A stretch of DNA of 64,000 nucleotides from an uncultured Bacteroidales bacterium (GTDB lineage: Bacteria > Bacteroidota > Bacteroidia > Bacteroidales > Muribaculaceae): positions 82,140 to 146,139 of the forward strand of contig CADBDH010000008.1 of the NCBI GenBank assembly GCA_902793405.1. The letters are read 5' to 3'. The notes beneath the pieces are model-generated. The model was not told the origin of the DNA, made no database searches, and was given only the letters and a program-made list of their open reading frames with translations. This document shows positions 1 through 8,833 of this stretch, one piece after another; position 1 is the first letter of the stretch; every line of letters starts with the position of its first letter. A program made the position numbers and the translations under genes.

Positions 1-220
1 GATTTTCAACAAACAGAAATCAATTGTCTTTCTTGTCCTTCTTGTCTTCAAATCTGAAAAGTCTTAGCGCTTTATCGCGGCTTCAGGAGCGCGGATGCCA
101 ATTAGCTTAATTCGATTAATTCGTAGACCTTTAAAACTTAGCGGTTTAGAATGAGGCCAAGAGCGCGGATGCCCCTCTAGACCCTAAACCCTAGACCCTA
201 GACTGCGAGCGCAGCTCGCA
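1..220. other. Intergenic spacer with recurrent short repeats
   Basis: No gene is visible. The stretch holds two copies of a GCGGATGCC element (91-100 and 165-174), which recurs in many spacers of this window, a CTTAGCG-type motif near 63 and 138, and four tandem heptamers of the form CCCTARA at 175-202. It lies downstream of the minus-strand BspA gene. No convincing terminator hairpin was seen. Confidence 0.5.
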
Positions 221-1702
221 TTACCACACTCCGTTGAGCAGGTAGTCGATCAGCGCAGTGGCATCGTTGATGTTCACGGTGCCGTCCTGGTTGCAGTCGG
301 TGGCAGGATTGCTGCTGGCGTTGCCGTTGAGCAGGTAGTCAATCAGGATTGTCACGTCGCTGATGTTAACGGCGCCGTCATTGTTCAGGTCGCCACGGAT
401 GAAGGCGGGTTTCTCGCTGAAGTAGCCCGGGTTGTTGGGGCCGCCGTCGATGTGGGCATACTCTTTGTCAACGTGGTTGGCGTCGTAGGTCGTGCCCTGG
501 CCACCCACCAGGCTGGTACAACCCTTGAACATGTCCCAAGTGTAGCGCATGTGAGCCGTCGTCCAGCCATCACCCACATAGATGGTGCGCAGATTATTGC
601 AATTGACGAACATCTGTCGTATCTCGTAGACCTGAGACGTGTTGAAACTGCTCAAATCAAGGCTCGTCAATTTATAACAGCTATCGAACATGAAAGCCAT
701 AACTTCCACCTCACTGGTGTTCAAATACTTGAGGCCCTCGATGATTTCAAGATTCCACATTCTGTAAAACCAACCCCAGGTTGTCGTCGGGCGGGCATCA
801 GCAAACGAGGGGTCAAAGACCACCTTGGTCACCTCGTGGTTGGTATTATCAATGTCCCAACCGGTATCGTATTCTCCCTCGTTCATGTCATAGGTCCTGC
901 CTGGGCGGCCAATGCGCAGGCCGTCGTAGTAGAACGTCAGCGTCGTGTTTTCGGGTGTGTAGCAGGCATAGGCCTCTTTCAGTTCGGTGAAATAGCCCGG
1001 GTTGCTCGTGCCACCGTCGATGTGGGCGTAGCCGGCATCCACATGGCCTGAATCGAAGGTCGTGCCTTGTCCTCCCACCAGGCTGGTACAGTTATAGAAC
1101 ATATTTAAGGACCCGGTCACAGCCGCTGTGCTCCATCCGATGCTGACATAGATGGTTCTCAGATTCGTACAGGCATTGAACATATACTCCATGTTGTCTA
1201 CCGTGGCTGTGTTGAAATGCCTCAAGTCAAGGGTCGTCAAACCAGAGCAGCGAGAGAACATGGCAGACATGCGTTCTACCTTGGCTGTGTTGAAATGACT
1301 CAAGTCGAGGTTTGTCAATCTGTAGCAGTCATAGAACATATAATCCATACGGGTCACCTTACTGGTGTTCAGATGCTCGAAGCCCTCGACGGATTGAAGA
1401 TTCGTCATGCCATAAAACCAGCCGTAGGTGGTCGTCGGGCGGGCATCAGCGAAAGACGGGTCAAACACCACTCGAGTCACATTGGCTTTGGTGCCATCGG
1501 TGTCCCAACCGGCATCGTTGTTATCGGTATTCAGAAAGTAGGTTGTGCCCGGGCGGACATTGCGATCGTCGTCGTAGTAGAACGTCAGCGTAGTGTTATC
1601 CGATGTGAAACAGGCATAGGCCTCTTGGGCGCTGGCGCCGAGGGCGCATGTCATGGCCGCTACCATGACAATCAATCTAGAAAGTAAATAATTAAGTTTC
1701 AT
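221..1702 (-). CDS. Exported BspA/DUF285 repeat protein with C-terminal dockerin repeats
   Basis: A 493-residue exported protein. An N-terminal signal peptide of about 25 residues ends in ALGASAQ. Two modules of roughly 200 residues follow, each beginning with EAYAC and a LTFYYD strand. They contain BspA-like leucine-rich repeats of the DUF285 type (MFYDCYRLTNLDLSHFNT, MFNACTNLRTIYV). Residues about 434-493 form two dockerin-type calcium loops (DLNNDGAVNISD and DCNQDGTVNIND), each followed by a helix ending IDYLL. DUF285 repeats are known in surface proteins of gut bacteria; dockerins bind cohesins, but no cohesin is visible here. A promoter (1734-1765) precedes the start. It is closely related to the next gene, which has four such modules. 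The function is probably surface display or adhesion, by inference. Confidence 0.85.
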   Translation of the reverse strand: MKLNYLLSRLIVMVAAMTCALGASAQEAYACFTSDNTTLTFYYDDDRNVRPGTTYFLNTDNNDAGWDTDGTKANVTRVVFDPSFADARPTTTYGWFYGMTNLQSVEGFEHLNTSKVTRMDYMFYDCYRLTNLDLSHFNTAKVERMSAMFSRCSGLTTLDLRHFNTATVDNMEYMFNACTNLRTIYVSIGWSTAAVTGSLNMFYNCTSLVGGQGTTFDSGHVDAGYAHIDGGTSNPGYFTELKEAYACYTPENTTLTFYYDGLRIGRPGRTYDMNEGEYDTGWDIDNTNHEVTKVVFDPSFADARPTTTWGWFYRMWNLEIIEGLKYLNTSEVEVMAFMFDSCYKLTSLDLSSFNTSQVYEIRQMFVNCNNLRTIYVGDGWTTAHMRYTWDMFKGCTSLVGGQGTTYDANHVDKEYAHIDGGPNNPGYFSEKPAFIRGDLNNDGAVNISDVTILIDYLLNGNASSNPATDCNQDGTVNINDATALIDYLLNGVW

Positions 1703-1733
1703 AACAATACAGGTTTTTAGTTGAAATTTGCCG

Positions 1734-1765
1734 CAAATTTACCAAAAATCCATCAAAAAATGCAA
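1734..1765 (-). promoter_or_regulatory. Bacteroidetes promoter for the 493-residue BspA gene
   Basis: Read on the minus strand, TTG (1765-1763) and TAAATTTG (1741-1734) are separated by 21 nt. This matches the Bacteroidetes sigma-ABfr consensus and lies about 30 nt before the start codon. Confidence 0.6.
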
Positions 1766-1768
1766 TGA

Positions 1769-1812
1769 ACTGCACCCCAAAAGTCTTGTGTCTGACTCTT
1801 GGGGTGCAGTTC
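1769..1812 (-). terminator. Probable intrinsic terminator after the 932-residue BspA gene
   Basis: A 17-bp near-perfect stem with arms AACTGCACCCCAA and TTGGGGTGCAGTT surrounds a loop. On the minus strand a T-run follows within about 10 nt. It sits between the two BspA genes, downstream of the larger one. Confidence 0.6.
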
Positions 1813-1846
1813 AGTAATGCGGATACTAACAATTATCCCATATCCA

Positions 1847-4645
1847 TTAATTCGACCACTGGCCTGAGAGCAGGTAGTCGATCAGCGCAGTGGTATCGTT
1901 GATGTTAACGGTGCCGTCCTGGTTGCAGTCGGCAACCGGACTGGTGATGGCGCCTCCACCAAGCAGCAGGTCAACCAGGGCCGTTACGTCGTTGATGTTC
2001 ACGATGCCGTCACCGTTCACGTCGCCACGGGTGAAGACAGGTTTCTCGCTGAAGTAGCCCGGGTTGTTGGGGCCACCGTCGATGTGGGCATAGTCCGCAT
2101 CCACGTGGTTAGCGTCGTAGGTCGTGCCCTGACCACCCACCAGGCTGGTGCAGTCATTGAACAGATTTCTAGAGACTGTTAGGGCCATGTCACTCATCTG
2201 CCAGCCATCTCCCACGTAGATGGTCTGCAGAGCACTGCTGCCCCTGAACAACTCACTCATGTCCGTCACATTGGCGGTGTTGAAACTGCTCAAGTCAAGG
2301 CTCGTCAATTTATAGCAGCGGTAGAACATGGCATCCATACGTGTCACCTCGCTGGTGTTCAGGTAGTTCATTCCAGTGATGGATTCAAGTTTCTTCATCT
2401 CGTAGAACCAGTAGCAGGTGAACGTCGGGCGGACTTCGGCGAACGAGGGGTCGAAGGCCACATGGGTCACTTTGGCATTGGTGCCATCGGTTGTCCAACC
2501 GGGATTGACAGCGCTATTGTTCAAGTTGTAGGTCATGCCCGTTCGGCCATTGCGATAGTAGTCGTAGTAGAACGTCAGTGTCGTGTTCTCGGCCGTGTAG
2601 CAGGCATAGGCCTGGGGCGCGATATAGCTCAAGTAGCCCGGGTCGCTGGGACCGCCATCCACGTGGGCGTATTCTTTATCCATGTGGTTGCGGTCGTAGC
2701 TCGTGCCTTTGTCGCCCGACAGGTCGATACAGTCATTGAACATTTTCCCGGATTCGGTCACAGCCGCTGTGCTCCATCCGTCGCCCACATAGATAGTTTT
2801 CAGGCTGATACATGCATGGAACATGGAATCCATGGCCGCTACATTGGCAGTGTTGAAGGTGCTCAAGTCAAGGCTCGTCAAGTATACGCAGAGTGAGAAC
2901 ATGCCCGACATGTCTGTCACCTTGGCTGTGTTGAAACGGCTCAAGTCAAGGCTCCTCAATTCATTGCAGTTATAGAACATATGTTTCATGCTGGTCACCT
3001 CACAGGTGTTCAGATACTCTATGCCCTCGATGGGTCGAAGCAACGTCATATTGTCAAACCAACCGCAGGTGGTCGTCGGGCGAGCCTCGGCGAACGACGG
3101 GTCAAACACCACCTTGGACACATTGGCGCTGATGCCATCGGCGCGCCAAGCGGTCTCGTTGTTTTCCGTGTTCAGGTCGTAGGTCTTGCCCGGGCGGGGA
3201 CCGCGCACGTTATCGTAGTAGAATACCAGCGTCGCATCCTCGGCCGTATAGCAGGCATAGGGCGCAGGAGTGATATCGCTCAAGTAACCCGGATTGCTCT
3301 CACCGCCGTCGATGTGGGCGTATTCTGATCCAATGTGGTCCCTGGTATAGGCCGTGCCTTTGCCACCCACCAGGTCCACACAGCCATAGAACATATCATA
3401 GGAATCGTCTACAGACCCGGTGCTCCATCCGTTGCCGACATAGATGGTTTGCAGATTTACACACATCGAGAACATATAATCCACGGCTTCCACATTGGCG
3501 GTGTTGAAGGTGCTCAGGTCAAGGCTCTTAAGTTTCTGGCAGTAGGAGAACAAGCCAGGCATGTGTGTCACCTTGTCTGTGTTGAAATGACTCAAGTCAA
3601 TACTCGTCAAGTCACTGCAGTCATAGAACATATAATTCATAAGAATCACCTCACTGGTGTTCAGATACTCGAGGCCCTCGATGGATTTCATCCACTGCAT
3701 GCCGTAAAACCATCCATAGGTGGTCGTCGGGCGGGCCTCGGCGAACGACGGGTCAAACACCACCTTGCTCACTTTGTCGTTGGTGCCATCGTCTCTCCAA
3801 CCAGAATTGTTTCTCCCCTCGTTCAGGTCATAGGTCTTGCCCGGGCGCGTATTGCGCTGGTTGTCGAAGTAGAACGTCAGCGTCTTGTCAGCCGTCGTGT
3901 AGCAGGCATAGGGCCCGGGAACGATATCGCTCAAGTAGCCCGGTAAGCCATCTTTACCGTCAAGGCGGGCATAGGTCTTATCCACATGGTCGGCATCGTA
4001 GGGGGTGCCCTTGCCGCCCAACAGGCTGGTGCAGTTATAGAACATGTCTGTAGATCTGGTCACAGCCGCTGTGCTCCACTCGGTACCGATATAAATGGTT
4101 GTCAGATTGGTACAAGCATTGAACATGTACTCCATGCTGGTCACATTGGCCGTGTTGAAACTGCTCAAGTCAAGTACCGTCATACCGGAGCAACGCGAGA
4201 ACATGCCCGACATGCTGGTCACATTGGTAGTGTTGAAATAACTCAAGTCAATGCTCGTCAATTTATAGCAGGCATGAAACATGTTATCCATGCGCGTCAC
4301 CTCGCTGGTGTTCAGGTACCTCATCCCAGTGATGGATTCAAGGTTACGCATTTCGTAGAACCAGTGGTAGGTCGACGTCGGGTGGAAATCGGCGAACGAG
4401 TGGTGAAAGGAGACATACTTCACATAGGTGCTGTTGCCATCAGTTATCCAACCTGGCTCGGTGGTGCCATCGTTCAAGTCATAGGTCGTACCTACACAGA
4501 TACTGCGCTCATTGTCGTAGCAGAACGTCAGCGAATTGGAACCCGGCGAGTACCAGGCATAGGCCTCCTGGGCTCTGGCACCGAGGGTACACATCACGGC
4601 CGCTATCAGGACGGCAATCCGAATGAGTAAAGACTGATTATTCAT
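1847..4645 (-). CDS. Exported four-module BspA/DUF285 protein with C-terminal dockerin repeats
   Basis: A 932-residue exported protein with a signal peptide ending TLGARAQ. Four copies of a module of about 215 residues follow, each opening with a segment like PYACYT and LTFYYD, then a RPGKTYDLN turn, then DUF285/BspA leucine-rich repeats (FNTANVTDM, MFYNCTSL) and ending near GGxxxPGYLSD. The last about 60 residues are two dockerin loops (DVNGDGIVNIND and DCNQDGTVNIND). The downstream 493-residue gene is a two-module version, so the pair looks like a tandem duplication with gain or loss of modules. The first module is the most divergent (AWYSPGSNSL, SICVGTTYD). Likely a cell-surface or secreted binding protein; the ligand is unknown. 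Confidence 0.85.
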   Translation of the reverse strand: MNNQSLLIRIAVLIAAVMCTLGARAQEAYAWYSPGSNSLTFCYDNERSICVGTTYDLNDGTTEPGWITDGNSTYVKYVSFHHSFADFHPTSTYHWFYEMRNLESITGMRYLNTSEVTRMDNMFHACYKLTSIDLSYFNTTNVTSMSGMFSRCSGMTVLDLSSFNTANVTSMEYMFNACTNLTTIYIGTEWSTAAVTRSTDMFYNCTSLLGGKGTPYDADHVDKTYARLDGKDGLPGYLSDIVPGPYACYTTADKTLTFYFDNQRNTRPGKTYDLNEGRNNSGWRDDGTNDKVSKVVFDPSFAEARPTTTYGWFYGMQWMKSIEGLEYLNTSEVILMNYMFYDCSDLTSIDLSHFNTDKVTHMPGLFSYCQKLKSLDLSTFNTANVEAVDYMFSMCVNLQTIYVGNGWSTGSVDDSYDMFYGCVDLVGGKGTAYTRDHIGSEYAHIDGGESNPGYLSDITPAPYACYTAEDATLVFYYDNVRGPRPGKTYDLNTENNETAWRADGISANVSKVVFDPSFAEARPTTTCGWFDNMTLLRPIEGIEYLNTCEVTSMKHMFYNCNELRSLDLSRFNTAKVTDMSGMFSLCVYLTSLDLSTFNTANVAAMDSMFHACISLKTIYVGDGWSTAAVTESGKMFNDCIDLSGDKGTSYDRNHMDKEYAHVDGGPSDPGYLSYIAPQAYACYTAENTTLTFYYDYYRNGRTGMTYNLNNSAVNPGWTTDGTNAKVTHVAFDPSFAEVRPTFTCYWFYEMKKLESITGMNYLNTSEVTRMDAMFYRCYKLTSLDLSSFNTANVTDMSELFRGSSALQTIYVGDGWQMSDMALTVSRNLFNDCTSLVGGQGTTYDANHVDADYAHIDGGPNNPGYFSEKPVFTRGDVNGDGIVNINDVTALVDLLLGGGAITSPVADCNQDGTVNINDTTALIDYLLSGQWSN

Positions 4646-4676
4646 AAGAGTATATGATTATTGGATTTATTGGCTG

Positions 4677-4708
4677 CAAATTTAGCAAAAAATTATAATT
4701 ATAATCAA
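4677..4708 (-). promoter_or_regulatory. Bacteroidetes promoter for the 932-residue BspA gene
   Basis: On the minus strand TTG (4708-4706) and TAAATTTG (4684-4677) are 21 nt apart, about 35 nt before the start codon. Confidence 0.6.
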
Positions 4709-4727
4709 GTGTTTTGCCGCAAGTTGG

Positions 4728-5330
4728 CTAATTTTTCTTGACGTGGGTGGCCTGGTCGGCAAAGGCGAGGAGTTCAAGGTCGCCGCGACTGTCGCCGTAG
4801 GCGTGCAGCACGTAGGTATCCCTCTCGGGTTCAACCTTCAGGAGGCGGTCCACCTTCTCCTGGCCAAAACAGTTTTTTGTCTTGAAACGGCCCGTGATGC
4901 GTCCCTGGTCATTGACCTCGATTTCGGTGACCAGCACGGCGTTGACACCCAGTTGCCGGCACCAGGGCTCCACCCACTCGGGCAGGCTGGCCGAGATCAC
5001 ATAGACGGTGTCGCCATGGTCGATGTGTTCTTTCAGCCGACCGATGACGGGCTCGTTGCGCATCGTGTCGAGCTCGGTCGCAAATTCCTCTCCCAGGGCC
5101 TGGAACCAACTGTATTGCCATCCCTTGAAGAAATGGGCAAAGATGCGCTCCTTGGCCTTCCAGTTGGGGTACAGGTGCATGAACATCAGCAGCAGCTGCG
5201 GGGCGAACCTAAGGAAACCGGCATAGTAGCTCACCGGACCACAGGCCCACTTGATGAATGCGAGAAACGAGTCGCGGGTGGTCAATGTCCCGTCAAAATC
5301 AAAAACGGCGATATTCCTTTTCATGCTCAT
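4728..5330 (-). CDS. HAD-superfamily (subclass IB) phosphatase
   Basis: A 200-residue HAD phosphatase of the SerB-like IB group. Motif I is FDFDGT with the nucleophile and acid at about D11 and D13. Motif II is the serine of VISAS near residue 114. The final acidic motif is GDSRGD near residues 179-184. A helical cap lies between motifs I and II. It is the last gene of a four-gene operon and starts 11 nt after the acyltransferase stop. HAD-IB proteins hydrolyse small phosphomonoesters. Because a UbiA-type phosphoribosyltransferase is two genes upstream, I infer that it may remove the 5-phosphate from polyprenyl-phosphoryl phosphoribose, the step a PAP2-type enzyme carries out in mycobacteria. 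The substrate is not proven. An internal ATG two codons downstream (MKRN) is an equally possible start. Confidence 0.8.
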   Translation of the reverse strand: MSMKRNIAVFDFDGTLTTRDSFLAFIKWACGPVSYYAGFLRFAPQLLLMFMHLYPNWKAKERIFAHFFKGWQYSWFQALGEEFATELDTMRNEPVIGRLKEHIDHGDTVYVISASLPEWVEPWCRQLGVNAVLVTEIEVNDQGRITGRFKTKNCFGQEKVDRLLKVEPERDTYVLHAYGDSRGDLELLAFADQATHVKKN

Positions 5331-5341
5331 TGGCTTTTAAC

Positions 5342-6358
5342 TTAGAATCTTAGCTTTTTCATGACGAACCGTTCTATAGGATAGGTCAGATAAGACAGCC
5401 CTGTTGACAATATCAGTACCATGCCGGCATCAAGCAGCGTCCTGACGGGTACCGACAGGTCGCAATAGGTCTTTTGCCTCAACACGTGCACGATGGCAAA
5501 CACGACACTCTGGTACAGGTAGATATTGTAACCCCGCTCGCTCCAAATCCTGAAAAACCGATTGTTGCTGATGGTGAAATGGCTGACAACCAGCGCAATC
5601 AGGCATAGCACAAACAGGTTGTACATGACAAACATCCAGTCGGGCGGGAACTTGTGGCCCTGCATGGGGCAGAAGTCCAAGCCTAGTCCCCAAACACCCA
5701 CGAGCACGAGGGCCAATGCCACTGCTCCCGCCAGCGCTATCGTGGTGTTGTTCAGCTTCCTGTAAAAGAGGTAGCCGCTCACCATAAAGATGTTGTAGCA
5801 CAGCACTTGCCGCAGCAGCGAATTGCTGGTCAATGCCTGCGCGATAAGGAACAGCGCGAGACAGATGGCCAGATACAGCCAGGCGTTCGTTTTCTGCATC
5901 AGCTTGGTCTGCAGGGGGAAGGTGCAGCTCAGTATCAGGTAGGGCGGTATGAACCACAGGTGCCAGATGAAAGGGAATTGCGGGATGTTGTGGCACAACA
6001 GGACGGCTGCGACGTCTTTCCAGCCATAACGGGTGATGTCTATCGGCCAGGATGTGAACCGGCCTGCCTTTGCACACAACAGCGTGACGACCAGGCCGAT
6101 GGCCAGCAGCACGGCGGCATAGATGTAGTAGGGGAGGACCACACGTTTCACCCTGTTGAGGAATGTGGGCCACAGGCCTCGCCTCGACCTGCTGACCGAG
6201 AAAGCGGCCCCCGACAGGAAAAAGACGAGCGGCATCTCCACCAGCAGGAGCGACAGGTAAGGCTCGCTCCCGTTGCCCAGCCAGTACATGACATGGATGA
6301 CGCAGGGGATATACATCATCAGGAGTGCTCGGTAGATGTCCAGCTGGGTGTCTCTCAT
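5342..6358 (-). CDS. Acyltransferase 3 family membrane protein
   Basis: An integral membrane acyltransferase of the OafA/NolL type (acyltransferase 3), about 338 residues with around ten hydrophobic segments. The N-terminus MRDTQLDIYRALLM followed by a histidine (IHVMYW) matches the family start, where the catalytic His and nearby Arg lie. An SRSRRGLWPTFLNRVKRVVLPYY loop follows the second helix. I chose the ATG at 6358; a TTG five codons upstream would extend it to 6373. It lies about 20 nt after the UbiA stop and 11 nt before the HAD gene, so it is co-transcribed. Such enzymes add acetyl or other acyl groups to sugars of surface glycans or lipids. The acceptor here is unknown but probably the glycan made by this operon. 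Confidence 0.8.
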   Translation of the reverse strand: MRDTQLDIYRALLMMYIPCVIHVMYWLGNGSEPYLSLLLVEMPLVFFLSGAAFSVSRSRRGLWPTFLNRVKRVVLPYYIYAAVLLAIGLVVTLLCAKAGRFTSWPIDITRYGWKDVAAVLLCHNIPQFPFIWHLWFIPPYLILSCTFPLQTKLMQKTNAWLYLAICLALFLIAQALTSNSLLRQVLCYNIFMVSGYLFYRKLNNTTIALAGAVALALVLVGVWGLGLDFCPMQGHKFPPDWMFVMYNLFVLCLIALVVSHFTISNNRFFRIWSERGYNIYLYQSVVFAIVHVLRQKTYCDLSVPVRTLLDAGMVLILSTGLSYLTYPIERFVMKKLRF

Positions 6359-6377
6359 CGCGTTGAACAGCAAGTTC

Positions 6378-7262
6378 TTACAGGTACAGGATAAGGGCGA
6401 ACGTCACGAGCCAGCAGATGACGCAGCCCTGGATGAAACGGTCCTTGAGCAGCACCTTGGTGGGACTGCCGCTCTGCATGTCGACGACGGTAATCTGCAG
6501 GTAGCGGATGATGCCAGCCAGCACAAACAGCGACGTGAGATAAACGTATGGGCTGTTGAAGCGCTCCACGACCCTGGGCGAGACGCTGTACATGATGTAG
6601 CACACCATCGTGATGCTGGCGATGATGCTGATGGCCAGGTTCATGAAGGGCAGATTGTAACGGTTCACGCTCTGGCGCATGGCAACGCCGCTCTTCTCGA
6701 GGGCGACCACATCGTCACGACGCTTGGCAAAGGCTAGGAACAGCGTCAGCAGGAAGGTCAAGAGCACAATCCAGTGGCTCAGGAAAATGCCTGTCGCCAT
6801 ACCGCCAGCTAGCACGCGCAGCACAAAACCGATGGCGATGATGAACACGTCGATGATGGCCAGCTGCTTGAGTTTCAGGGAGTAGGCGATGTTCATGACC
6901 ACATAGCCGCCGACGACAAGGTACAGCAGTCCGTTGCGCCCGTCGGGGCGATGGATGAACACCAGCAAGGCCAGCGAGATGATGAAGCAGACGGCCATGA
7001 TGATGTAACCCGCCCGCTTGCTCACGGCGCCGCTGGCGATGGGACGCTTGCACTTCTCGGGATGTTTCCTGTCGGCCTCCACGTCGATGATGTCGTTGAG
7101 GCAGTAGATGCCGCTGGCCGCAAAGCAGAAGGCAAAAAACACCAGCACGCAGGGCAACAGGTACTCGACGTCAAACAGGTGACGGTCAAAGAACAAGGGC
7201 AGGAACACGAACAGATTCTTCACCCATTGCTGGGGGCGCAGTAGTTTGAGTATGGAGGTCAT
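6378..7262 (-). CDS. UbiA-family polyprenyl-phosphate phosphoribosyltransferase
   Basis: A 294-residue UbiA-fold membrane prenyltransferase. The N-terminal LRPQQWVKN, the aspartate-rich motif NDIIDVEADRKHPEKCKRPIASG in segments (near residues 57-79), the second motif YSLKLKQLAIID with RVLAGG, and AKRRDD (near 180) closely resemble mycobacterial decaprenyl-phosphate phosphoribosyltransferase Rv3806c as I recall it, rather than quinone or heme UbiA enzymes. That enzyme transfers phosphoribose from PRPP to a polyprenyl phosphate. The start overlaps the stop of the upstream membrane protein by 4 nt (ATGA), so translation is coupled. The HAD phosphatase and acyltransferase downstream fit a lipid-linked ribose pathway. 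The exact lipid and sugar need biochemical proof. Confidence 0.8.
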   Translation of the reverse strand: MTSILKLLRPQQWVKNLFVFLPLFFDRHLFDVEYLLPCVLVFFAFCFAASGIYCLNDIIDVEADRKHPEKCKRPIASGAVSKRAGYIIMAVCFIISLALLVFIHRPDGRNGLLYLVVGGYVVMNIAYSLKLKQLAIIDVFIIAIGFVLRVLAGGMATGIFLSHWIVLLTFLLTLFLAFAKRRDDVVALEKSGVAMRQSVNRYNLPFMNLAISIIASITMVCYIMYSVSPRVVERFNSPYVYLTSLFVLAGIIRYLQITVVDMQSGSPTKVLLKDRFIQGCVICWLVTFALILYL

Positions 7263-8578
7263 GAGAAGAGGGATGCGAGTTGGTTGAACATATCGAGAAT
7301 TATCGTGAAGAACCGCTGCTGGAAGGTATTGACGTGGTCGAGCGGCGCATTATAGGTGGGCACCGGGGCCAGCAGCACCAGCAGGATGTAGGTGTAGTGG
7401 GAACTCAGCACTTTGCTCTTGGAAATCTTTTCCTGAATCCGGCTTGACATGCTTGTCAGTGGCGACGCAAACGTTGTGGGCTCTTGCTTGAAGACATAGT
7501 AGAACATCAACGACGAAATCACCCAATAGGGTATCGTCCGGCCCCAGTCGCATGACAGGACGGTGAACATGGGCAGCATGGCGACAAACTGTATCAGTGC
7601 CACGTTGCTCATCATGACATGGTTCATGGGCTTGGGACGATACAGCCCCATATCGACGGCATTCAGGCGGGTAACCAGATAATAGCCGGCCAGCAGGTTG
7701 AGCAGGACGAGCGGAATCCTCCAGACGGCGGGCGAGGCGTCACCCATGAGCGATGTGGAGAAGTGGCTGGGGAAAATCATCTCGGGCGACCAGGTCAAGG
7801 CAAACACGCCCCAACCCATCTTCGACACGTCGGCCTGATATCGGCCCACGACAGGCACCCATGAATCCCAGATGGCCTGTGCCACGTTTTCATTGCCCTT
7901 GAAGATGCATGCGGCGCCCATCACCAGTACCACGGGCAGGAACTGCAAGGCGCTGGTGCATAGGCTCCTCACTATCGACAGGCGTTGGCTGCGATGATGA
8001 TGGAAACCGTAGAGCATCAGGATGGGGAAGGTGTAGAAGAAGGAGGCCTCGTGCATCAGCAGCTGCAGTGCCGACAGGATGTAGAAGGCCACCCATGCCA
8101 GCCATTGCCGAGGGTGACGAAGCACATGCCTGAAGAGCAGGAACAGCGAGAACGTCAACATGAGTGAGATGTAGTCGCGTCGCCCCCACAGGTTGAACAG
8201 CGTGAATCCCAGGCAAAATCCCGTGGGAATGATGAGCAGCGACCAGCCTTCTTTCTTGAAAACCCGCAGGATGAGACAGAGGAAGATGGCCGAGGCGATG
8301 ATGCAGATTCCCATCAGCGCCACCCTGATATCGTAGGGGAACCACTGCTCCAGCGACCACAGCAGCTGGCCCGTGAGCCCTCGCCTGACGAAGCCGCCCT
8401 CGTAGTTGATGAGCCACTCGCTGATCTCCCACGACTGATAGCTGGCATGCAGGAATTCGCGATGAAGGATTTTACCGAAACTGTTCAGGCAGGTGGCGGC
8501 AAGAAACAACAGGAAAACCAACCATGAAAAAGCCTTCTCATAGTTGGAACCGTTCTTGAGTTGACGCGTTCTCTTCAT
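7259..8578 (-). CDS. Multipass membrane protein, possibly a glycosyltransferase or polymerase
   Basis: A 439-residue protein with about ten hydrophobic helices and no signal peptide. I do not recognise it firmly. The segment INYEGGFVRRGLTGQLL after the first helix, and a WGRRDY motif near residue 150, resemble conserved parts of uncharacterised Bacteroidetes membrane proteins found in polysaccharide loci. By topology it could be a GT-C-like glycosyltransferase using a lipid-phospho-sugar donor. As first gene of the operon with the UbiA-type phosphoribosyltransferase, it could be the enzyme that uses the lipid-linked pentose; this is inference only. A -7-like TAACTTTG box lies 20 nt upstream. 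Confidence 0.7.
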   Translation of the reverse strand: MKRTRQLKNGSNYEKAFSWLVFLLFLAATCLNSFGKILHREFLHASYQSWEISEWLINYEGGFVRRGLTGQLLWSLEQWFPYDIRVALMGICIIASAIFLCLILRVFKKEGWSLLIIPTGFCLGFTLFNLWGRRDYISLMLTFSLFLLFRHVLRHPRQWLAWVAFYILSALQLLMHEASFFYTFPILMLYGFHHHRSQRLSIVRSLCTSALQFLPVVLVMGAACIFKGNENVAQAIWDSWVPVVGRYQADVSKMGWGVFALTWSPEMIFPSHFSTSLMGDASPAVWRIPLVLLNLLAGYYLVTRLNAVDMGLYRPKPMNHVMMSNVALIQFVAMLPMFTVLSCDWGRTIPYWVISSLMFYYVFKQEPTTFASPLTSMSSRIQEKISKSKVLSSHYTYILLVLLAPVPTYNAPLDHVNTFQQRFFTIILDMFNQLASLFS

Positions 8579-8597
8579 CGGTGCACTGTTCTTGTTA

Positions 8598-8605
8598 CAA
8601 AGTTA
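8598..8605 (-). promoter_or_regulatory. Possible -7 box for the UbiA/HAD operon
   Basis: The minus strand reads TAACTTTG 20-27 nt before the start at 8578. No clear TTG is found at the expected distance, so this is a weak promoter call. Confidence 0.35.
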
Positions 8606-8740
8606 CTGATATTCGTTGATAGAGCCGTTTTTCATGCTGTTTTTAACATATTTTCAGAGTGCAAACGGTGTGATGCTGTTAAATAATATTAAATATTGTG
8701 AATACATCGACTGTTTTATGGCGTCATTTCACCTTAAATA

Positions 8741-8771
8741 TTGCGTGAATGCGGGAAAATGACTACTTTTG
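8741..8771 (+). promoter_or_regulatory. Bacteroidetes promoter for rimP-nusA-infB
   Basis: TTG (8741-8743) and TACTTTTG (8764-8771) are separated by 20 nt, matching the consensus. The start of rimP is about 60 nt downstream. Confidence 0.65.
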
Positions 8772-8833
8772 CGCCAGCATTCGTGAGAGGGGGCACTCGG
8801 GCTTCCTCGTTTTTATTATAATAAACTGAACTG

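Noticed and set aside
175-202. Telomere-like CCCTAAA repeat
   Set aside because: Only four imperfect units in a bacterial spacer; part of the general heptamer pattern, no sign of a linear end.
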